Origin: Gammaproteobacteria bacterium
GTDB lineage: Bacteria > Pseudomonadota > Gammaproteobacteria > Chromatiales > Chromatiaceae
NCBI GenBank assembly: GCA_019136395.1
Contig: JAGVUH010000284.1
Coordinates: 1 to 10,683 of the forward strand
DNA: 10,683 nt
Direction of reading: 5' to 3'
A program made the translations under genes and the position numbers. Below are positions 6,399 to 10,683 of the stretch, piece after piece (the stretch's first letter is position 1; each line of letters starts with the position of its first letter). The notes under the pieces are model-generated. The model was not told the DNA's origin. It made no database searches and saw nothing but the letters and a program-made list of their open reading frames with translations.

Positions 6399-6767
6399 AC
6401 ACCAGCCTCCCATGACGTTGCGCATAGGCCAACCCCTGGGTAAGAACAGCAGGCCTGATGATGTCACGGCCCCCCAGCCACCACGCCGATCCCGGCGTCT
6501 TCGGGCCATCCCAACCTAGCCGACGAGATCTTGCCGCGCAAAGTCCCTCTGGGGCTGTGCGACGGCAGTTGATGATGAGGAATGCAAGAGTGCCGCGGTG
6601 AACGCAATCACCGCCAGCATCCCGTGAAAAATCGGGAATGGTTTACCCGGCAGGAAAAAAACTTTTGATAGTGGCTACTGGTATTTATCGACCAGGTAGT
6701 CACGGCCAGCGTCGAAATAAGCAATATCCATGCCATTCGCAACCTGAGGGAAAGGACCCTCTTGACC
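6399..6767. other. 369-base spacer with no convincing gene
   Basis: This spacer lies between the convergent phosphatase and SMR genes. The stretch 6620-6740 is clearly richer in A and T than its surroundings. It holds the minus-strand terminator listed separately, a small hairpin CCCG/CGGG at 6621-6636, and GAGGG/CCCTC at 6746-6762. On the minus strand, 6516-6620 reads as a 34-residue peptide resembling a signal peptide (MLAVIAFTAALL then STAVAQ) that stops at once. Other short frames (6608-6736 minus, 35 codons from 6412 plus) have no good ribosome sites. It may be debris of a lost exported-protein gene. Confidence 0.4.
6655..6703 (-). terminator. Candidate terminator of the arsM-SMR transcript
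   Basis: Read on the minus strand, GTGACTAC-C-TGGT (6703-6691) pairs with ACCAGTAGCCAC (6682-6671), with one bulged base and one G-U pair around an 8-base loop. Seven T (6661-6655) follow 9 bases later. It lies 65 bases past the SMR stop codon, where a terminator is expected. Confidence 0.45.
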
Positions 6768-7094
6768 CTAGGATGGCGATGTCATCCGCAGCCCCAGGAT
6801 ACCGATGAGGATCAGGCCGACAAAGAAGAACCGCGCCAGGCTGGCCGCTTCCCCGAAGAGCCAGATGCCGATGAGAAAGGTGCCCGCCGCGCCGATGCCG
6901 GTCCAGATGGCGTAAGCCGTGCCCATGGGAATGCCGCGCTGGGCGAGCAATAGAAGGGCACCGCTACCGACCATGCACAGGATGGCGAAACCAATCCAGC
7001 CCCAGCGCAGGCCCTCCGCGGTCCAGCCGTATTTCAGGCCCACGGGCCAGCCCCATTCAAAGACCCCCGCCGCGAACAGATAAAGCCAGGCCAT
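6768..7094 (-). CDS. sugE: SMR-family exporter, SugE/Gdx-like
   Basis: The 108-residue protein has four transmembrane helices, the standard size of small multidrug resistance transporters, which work as antiparallel dimers driven by protons. The essential Glu13 of helix 1 is present in the context FEWGWPVGLKYG. The motifs GTAYAIWTGIGAAGT and LFGEAASLARFFFVGLILIGILGL are typical. The Trp16 and VGLKY context is closer to SugE/Gdx (guanidinium exporters in characterised cases) than to EmrE/QacE multidrug pumps, but substrate choice cannot be settled here. ATG 7094 is preceded by AGGAG at seven bases. It lies 73 bases after arsM on the same strand, so co-transcription is likely. No guanidine riboswitch is apparent in that gap. 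A role with arsenic compounds is only a guess from position. Confidence 0.88.
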   Translation of the reverse strand: MAWLYLFAAGVFEWGWPVGLKYGWTAEGLRWGWIGFAILCMVGSGALLLLAQRGIPMGTAYAIWTGIGAAGTFLIGIWLFGEAASLARFFFVGLILIGILGLRMTSPS

Positions 7095-7167
7095 GGTGGA
7101 CTCCTAATAAACGCCTAACCGTCTGAGAATCTGACTGAAAGGACAGTCTATGAGGTGTCCGAAGCGG

Positions 7168-8175
7168 CTAAACACCCGCGCTTCGATCCGCCCGATCACT
7201 GGTTGCCCGATCAGTGGCCACACGATCGGTGTGTGCCGGTTTGATCGCCTCAATGGTCGCCGACACCAGATACTCCTCGACACCCCGCCCCGGCGCCCAG
7301 TCGCGGATGAATGCCTTGGACTCATCCTTGGGTTGGATGGCGATCTGGCTGAAGCCCGCCGCCGCCAGCATGGCCTCCAGGTCCTCGATCTTGGCCGCGC
7401 CGGCCATGCACCCGGAATGCAGGACAGGATCGTCGCGCCATTCGGTTGGGAGGTCGGCGGTGGCCACCACGTCGGAGAGGGCCAGGCGGCCGCCGGGCCT
7501 GAGGATGCGGAAGGCCTCGCGGAAGACCTGGGGCTTGTTGGGGGACAGATTGATGACGCAATTGGACAGGATCACGTCCACCGTCGCATCGCCCAGCGGC
7601 AGATGCTCGATTTCCCCAAGGCGGAATTCCACGTTGTCGAAGCCGCTGGCGGCGGCGTTGCGCCGCGCCGTGCTGATCATCTCCGGGGTCATGTCGACGC
7701 CGATGACGCGCCCGGTCGGCCCCACGGCCCGGGCGGCCAGGAAGGCGTCGATGCCGGCGCCGGCGCCGAGGTCGGCCACCACCTCGCCGGGTTGCAGGGC
7801 GGCGATGGCGCCCGGATTACCGCAGCCCAGGCCCAGGTTGGCCCCTTCGGGCATCAGGTCCAGTTCGGCCTGGCTGTAGCCCAGGCGCAGGGAGGACAGG
7901 GTCTGGATGCTGACCGTCGGGGCCTCGCCGCAGCAACTGGGGGACGGACCACAGCAGCCGGATCTACCGCCGGCCTGGACGACCAGGGTGTAATCGGCGC
8001 GCACCTGACGGCGGATCTCATCGGCGGCCACCGGATCCCGCGCCCGGGAATCCCCCACCGGCGAGTCCCCTGGTTGAACGCCGTGCATCCCGCCATCCGG
8101 GCCCAGGTCGTCCTGATTCGGCTGCAGCCGATCCCTGGCAGCGGGGGTCTTGGCGGCGGGAGGGATCACACTCAT
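7168..8175 (-). CDS. arsM: Arsenite S-adenosylmethionine methyltransferase
   Basis: The 335-residue cytoplasmic enzyme methylates arsenite stepwise to methylated arsenicals using SAM. SAM-binding motif I is DLGAGAGID (135-143), followed by GVDMTPEM (159-166). ArsM-specific stretches are EGANLGLGCGNP (110-121), FRLGEIEHLPLGD (184-196), SNCVINLSPN (204-213) and PKDESKAFI. Conserved cysteines are seen at C118, C206 and C256; the last two are 50 residues apart, as are the arsenite-binding pair C174/C224 in the algal enzyme. An N-terminal CCGPSPSCCG (74-83) precedes the domain. The ATG at 8175 has GGAG eight bases ahead. About 50 residues before EIRRQVRADYTLV (from 53) look like a low-complexity extension beyond the family's usual start. 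The tail after residue 314 is also extra, with repeated TDR/SDRAD units. It is divergent from gap-arsJ, 400 bases away. Confidence 0.92.
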   Translation of the reverse strand: MSVIPPAAKTPAARDRLQPNQDDLGPDGGMHGVQPGDSPVGDSRARDPVAADEIRRQVRADYTLVVQAGGRSGCCGPSPSCCGEAPTVSIQTLSSLRLGYSQAELDLMPEGANLGLGCGNPGAIAALQPGEVVADLGAGAGIDAFLAARAVGPTGRVIGVDMTPEMISTARRNAAASGFDNVEFRLGEIEHLPLGDATVDVILSNCVINLSPNKPQVFREAFRILRPGGRLALSDVVATADLPTEWRDDPVLHSGCMAGAAKIEDLEAMLAAAGFSQIAIQPKDESKAFIRDWAPGRGVEEYLVSATIEAIKPAHTDRVATDRATSDRADRSAGV

Positions 8176-8323
8176 AGGTCAGTCTCCGAATCGATCGAGG
8201 CACAGTGGCTGTAGGTTAGCAGGGTCGGATATCGCTTGGGGGAGCATCCATGGCTTCCCTGGCGGCTACTGGACAGGACCTCCGCACCTACCCTGCTCAT
8301 CCGTAAGGCCTGAAACCAGGCAA
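8176..8323. other. Divergent spacer upstream of arsM
   Basis: This 148-base stretch upstream of arsM ends where the tandem array begins. I see no convincing gene, and no clear -35/-10 pair for arsM on the minus strand, although its promoter must lie here or beyond. A short plus-strand frame crossing it has no ribosome site or protein-like composition. Confidence 0.5.
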
Positions 8324-8470
8324 GGCACCAGGCACTAGGTACCAGGCACTAGGCACTAGGCATCGGGCATCGGGCATCGGGCATCGGGCATCGGGCATCG
8401 GGCATCGGGGTTCGGGGTTCGGGGTTCGGGTTCAGGGTTCGGGTTCAGGGTTCGGGTTCAGGGTTCGGGT
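8324..8470 (+). repeat. G-rich tandem repeat array, 7-base then 13-base units
   Basis: Twenty-one units run head to tail. First come five degenerate GGCACTA-type units (8324-8358), then seven perfect GGCATCG (8359-8407), three GGGTTCG (8408-8428), and three perfect 13-base units GGTTCAGGGTTCG (8429-8467) made of a 7-mer plus a 6-mer. The array ends in GGT at 8470. From about 8363 on, runs of three or four G recur every 6-7 bases with 3-4 base loops, the pattern expected to form G-quadruplexes on the plus strand. It ends 37 bases before the -35 box of gap. Unit length is not a multiple of three and the array is not coding. Confidence 0.95.
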
Positions 8471-8507
8471 TTAAGTACAGGCTGCGACCACCGGGTCCAA
8501 AAAAGGC

Positions 8508-8536
8508 TTGCCTGAATATTCGACCACACGTATATT
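8508..8536 (+). promoter_or_regulatory. Sigma-70-like promoter of gap-arsJ
   Basis: TTGCCT (8508-8513) and TATATT (8531-8536) are exactly 17 bases apart, in an AT-rich island just after the tandem array. The spacer holds the palindrome GAATATTC (8514-8521), and AATAT (8515-8519) is an inverted match to ATATT (8532-8536), so an operator may overlap the promoter. The predicted leader is about 35 bases and ends in GGAGGA (8565-8570), six bases before the gap ATG. Confidence 0.65.
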
Positions 8537-8576
8537 TCTGGCACAAGATATTAACCCATCCCCTGGAGGAACGAGC

Positions 8577-9587
8577 ATGGCTATTCGTGTCGGCATCAAC
8601 GGCTTCGGCCGCATGGGCAAACTGGGCTTTCGCGCCGGCTGGGGCAGCCCGGAGTATGACATCGTCCACGTCAACGAAATCAAGGGGGACGCCGCCTGTC
8701 AGGCCCACCTGCTGGAATTCGACTCGGTCCACGGCCGCTGGCATAAGGACCAGATCGGCTCCCGGCCCGACGCCCTGATCGTCGCCGGCCGGGAAGTCGG
8801 CTTCAGCATGGCCGCCGGCATCGCCGAGGTCGATTGGGGCGCCAAGGGCATCGACATCGTCGTCGAGTGCTCCGGCCGCTTCAAGACCGCCGCGGACCTC
8901 CAGCCCTATTTCGATCAGGGCGTCAAAAAGGTGGTGGTCTCCACCCCGGTCCCCGAGCCGGCCCTGAACCTGGTATACGGCGTCAACGACCATCTGTACG
9001 ACCCGGCCGTTCATAGCATCGTCACCGCCGCCTCCTGTACCACCAACTGCCTGGCGCCGGTGGTCAAGGTCATGCACGAGAAAATCGGTATCCTGCGCGG
9101 CAGCATGACCACCATTCATGACATCACCAACACCCAGACCATCGTCGACAAGGGTCACAAGGACCTGCGGCGGGCGCGGGCCCTGGGCGAGTCCCTGATC
9201 CCCACCACCACCGGCTCGGCCAAGGCCATCACCAAGATCTTTCCGGAGCTGACCGGCAAGCTCAACGGCCATGCGGTGCGCGTTGCCCTCCTCAACGCCT
9301 CCCTGACCGACTTTGTCTTCGAGGCGGCGCGCCCGGTGACGGCGGAAGAGGTCAACGGCTACTTCAAGGCCGCGGCGGAAGGGGAACTCAAGGGCATCCT
9401 CGGCTACGAAGAGCGGCCCCTGGTGTCCTGCGACTACAAGGGCGACAACCGTTCCTCCATCGTCGACGCCCTCTCCACCCTGGTCGTCGATAACACCCAG
9501 GTCAAGGTCTACGCCTGGTACGACAACGAGTGGGGCTACGTCAGCCGCATGATGGACATCACCCGCAAGCTGGCGCGGATGATGTGA
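8577..9587 (+). CDS. gap: ArsJ-associated glyceraldehyde-3-phosphate dehydrogenase
   Basis: The 336-residue cytoplasmic enzyme oxidises glyceraldehyde-3-phosphate with NAD. With arsenate in place of phosphate it yields 1-arseno-3-phosphoglycerate, the substrate of ArsJ. The N-terminal Rossmann motif is GINGFGRMG. The active site is ASC154TTNC, with His181 in [10 protein letters not shown]. The C-terminal helix region has [12 protein letters not shown]. Housekeeping enzymes usually read TTIHAYTNDQ at the His loop; the DITNTQ form and the position directly before arsJ mark this as the arsenic-dedicated copy. The ATG 8577 has GGAGGA six bases ahead. The stop TGA is 2 bases before the arsJ ATG, so the two genes are translationally coupled. 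The promoter is at 8508-8536. Confidence 0.93.
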   Translation: MAIRVGINGFGRMGKLGFRAGWGSPEYDIVHVNEIKGDAACQAHLLEFDSVHGRWHKDQIGSRPDALIVAGREVGFSMAAGIAEVDWGAKGIDIVVECSGRFKTAADLQPYFDQGVKKVVVSTPVPEPALNLVYGVNDHLYDPAVHSIVTAASCTTNCLAPVVKVMHEKIGILRGSMTTIHDITNTQTIVDKGHKDLRRARALGESLIPTTTGSAKAITKIFPELTGKLNGHAVRVALLNASLTDFVFEAARPVTAEEVNGYFKAAAEGELKGILGYEERPLVSCDYKGDNRSSIVDALSTLVVDNTQVKVYAWYDNEWGYVSRMMDITRKLARMM

Positions 9588-9589
9588 CC

Positions 9590-10683
9590 ATGGATGCCGC
9601 GCTGCGCACCTATCTGGTCGTCACCGGCGCTTACTGGGGCTTTACCCTGACGGACGGGGCCATCCACATGCTGGTGGTCCTGCATTTCCACAATCAGGGC
9701 TTCAGCCCACTGGAGATCGCCTTCCTGTTCCTCTTCTACGAGGTCTTCGGCATCATCACTAACGGCCTGGGGGGCTGGATCGCCTCCCACCTGGGGCTGA
9801 ACCGCACCATGATCGCCGGCGGCTTCCTCCAGGTCTTCGCCTTGGCCATGCTGGCGGTGGACCCGGCCTGGCTGACGGTGGGCTATGTCATGACCGCCAT
9901 GGCCCTGTCCGGCATCGCCAAGGACCTGAACAAGATGAGCGCCAAGTCCAGCGTCAAGACGGTGGTACCCAAGGGGGCGGACGCCGAGACGCGGCTGTTC
10001 AAGTATGTCGCCATCCTCACCGGCTCGAAGAACACCCTCAAGGGGGTGGGCTTCTTCCTGGGCGGCCTGCTGCTGTTCACCATCGGCTTCCGTTGGGCCC
10101 TGATCAGCATGGCGGCGGGGCTGTTTATCATCTACGCCTATGTCGCCTGGGCCCTGCCGTCGGGGCTGGGCACCAGCAAGGCCAAGGCCAAGATCAGCCA
10201 GATCTTCTCCAAGACGCGGGAGATCAACATCCTCTCCGGGGCGCGGTTCTTCCTCTTCGGCTCGCGGGATGTCTGGTTCGTGGTCGGCCTGCCGGTGTTC
10301 CTGGCCTCGGTCACGGGCTGGAACCACCTGGAGGTGGGCGGCTTCCTGGCCCTGTGGGTGGTGGCCTACGGCTTCGTCCAGGCGCCCTGCTGCGGAAAGG
10401 TCATGGCGGCAAGGGACCCCAGGGCAAGAGCGCGCGCAACTGGGCCTTGCTGCTGGCGGTCTTTCCCGCGGGCATCGCCCTGGCGCTGATGGCGGGCCTG
10501 GACCCGGCCCTGTCGCTGATCATAGGCCTCTTCGCCTTTGGCGCCGTCTTCGCCATCAATTCCGCCGTTCATTCCTATCTGATCCTGGCCTATTCGGATC
10601 AGGACAAGGTGGCCATGAACGTCGGCTTCTACTACATGGCCAATGCCGCCGGGCGTCTGACGGGCACGGTGCTGTCGGGCTGG
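9590..10683 (+). pseudogene. arsJ: Organo-arsenical exporter ArsJ, frame broken near 10385, 3' end outside window
   Basis: ArsJ is a major-facilitator exporter that expels 1-arseno-3-phosphoglycerate, which then falls apart outside into arsenate and phosphoglycerate. The start ATG 9590 lies 2 bases after gap. The first frame gives a hydrophobic multi-helix protein (AYWGFTLTDGAIHMLVV, then GIAKDLNKMSAKSSVKTVVP, typical of ArsJ) up to about 10384. It then turns into an arginine/proline-rich nonsense tail ending in TGA at 10487-10489. From about 10384 the +1 register instead gives ALLRKGHGG, WALLLAVFPAGIALALMAGL, FGAVFAINSAVHSYLILAYS and VGFYYMANAAGRLTGT, clearly the rest of the transporter, open to the window edge. 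Net one base is missing (mod 3) between about 10379 and 10390. This is either a real inactivating mutation or a sequencing/assembly error; codon use after the break is intact, so any inactivation would be recent. Confidence 0.85.

Noticed and set aside
4071..6763. Repeated 13-mer AAAGGACCCTCTT at 4071 and 6751
   Set aside because: Only two copies in unrelated spacers, with no shared flanks; it could be chance.
6412..6770. Short plus-strand frames after the phosphatase (35 codons from 6412; 56 codons from about 6639)
   Set aside because: No ribosome sites, basic or biased composition, and the second overlaps the SMR gene end.
7095..7167. Guanidine riboswitch upstream of the SMR gene
   Set aside because: The 73-base gap shows no paired hairpins with ACGR-type loops and is too short for the larger guanidine riboswitch class.
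7150..8214. 354-codon open frame on the plus strand opposite arsM
   Set aside because: It is the antisense of a certain gene, with Gly/His/Gln-rich composition typical of GC-rich shadow frames.
8150..8338. 62-codon plus-strand frame between arsM and gap
   Set aside because: It overlaps the arsM start and the repeat array and has no ribosome site or family resemblance.
8324..8470. CRISPR array
   Set aside because: The units are contiguous 7- and 13-base repeats without spacers, and no cas gene is near.
8445..9272. 275-codon minus-strand frame opposite gap
   Set aside because: It runs through the tandem array and the antisense of a conserved enzyme, and has no family features.
9536..10327. 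263-codon minus-strand frame opposite arsJ
   Set aside because: Antisense shadow; charged low-complexity composition and no ribosome site.

Overview
The window is GC-rich and densely coded. It reads like a gammaproteobacterium with an active sulfur and arsenic metabolism. A purple sulfur bacterium or a relative in the Chromatiales is my inference; no rRNA or other taxonomic marker is present to prove it.

Left part (1-3287): the 3' end of an NrfD/PsrC-type membrane quinol subunit ends at a strong tandem-hairpin terminator. It is followed by a TorD/DmsD-type chaperone for molybdopterin enzymes and by an unreported 42-residue single-pass membrane protein only 8 bases further on. After a second terminator comes an exported two-domain rhodanese whose second domain alone carries the catalytic cysteine. 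A membrane quinol subunit, a molybdoenzyme chaperone and a periplasmic sulfurtransferase together suggest a periplasmic molybdoenzyme acting on sulfur compounds, of the polysulfide, thiosulfate or tetrathionate type. A convergent 57-residue acidic protein of unknown function lies on the minus strand.

Middle part (3288-6398): a spacer holds a promoter (TTGCCC, 17 bases, TATATT) whose -35 box lies between the arms of a perfect 12-base inverted repeat. It reads into arsC, a thioredoxin-type arsenate reductase. Downstream are a membrane receptor with a two-module helical sensor and a HAMP domain but no recognisable output domain, then a dual-specificity-type protein phosphatase.

Right part (6399-10683): a spacer with a minus-strand terminator and possible gene debris. 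Next, on the minus strand, arsM (arsenite methyltransferase) is followed by an SMR-family exporter of the SugE/Gdx type. Divergently transcribed is the pair gap-arsJ: the dehydrogenase makes 1-arseno-3-phosphoglycerate and ArsJ exports it. The gap promoter (TTGCCT, 17 bases, TATATT) has nearly the same boxes as the arsC promoter. Just upstream of it lies a 147-base array of 7-base and 13-base G-rich tandem repeats with G-quadruplex potential. The arsJ reading frame is broken once, near 10385, and otherwise continues to the window edge.

Three arsenic strategies therefore share 7 kb: reduction (ArsC), methylation (ArsM) and organo-arsenate export (Gap-ArsJ). No arsR, arsB or acr3 is visible. 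No CRISPR array, tRNA, rRNA, transposase or attachment site was seen.
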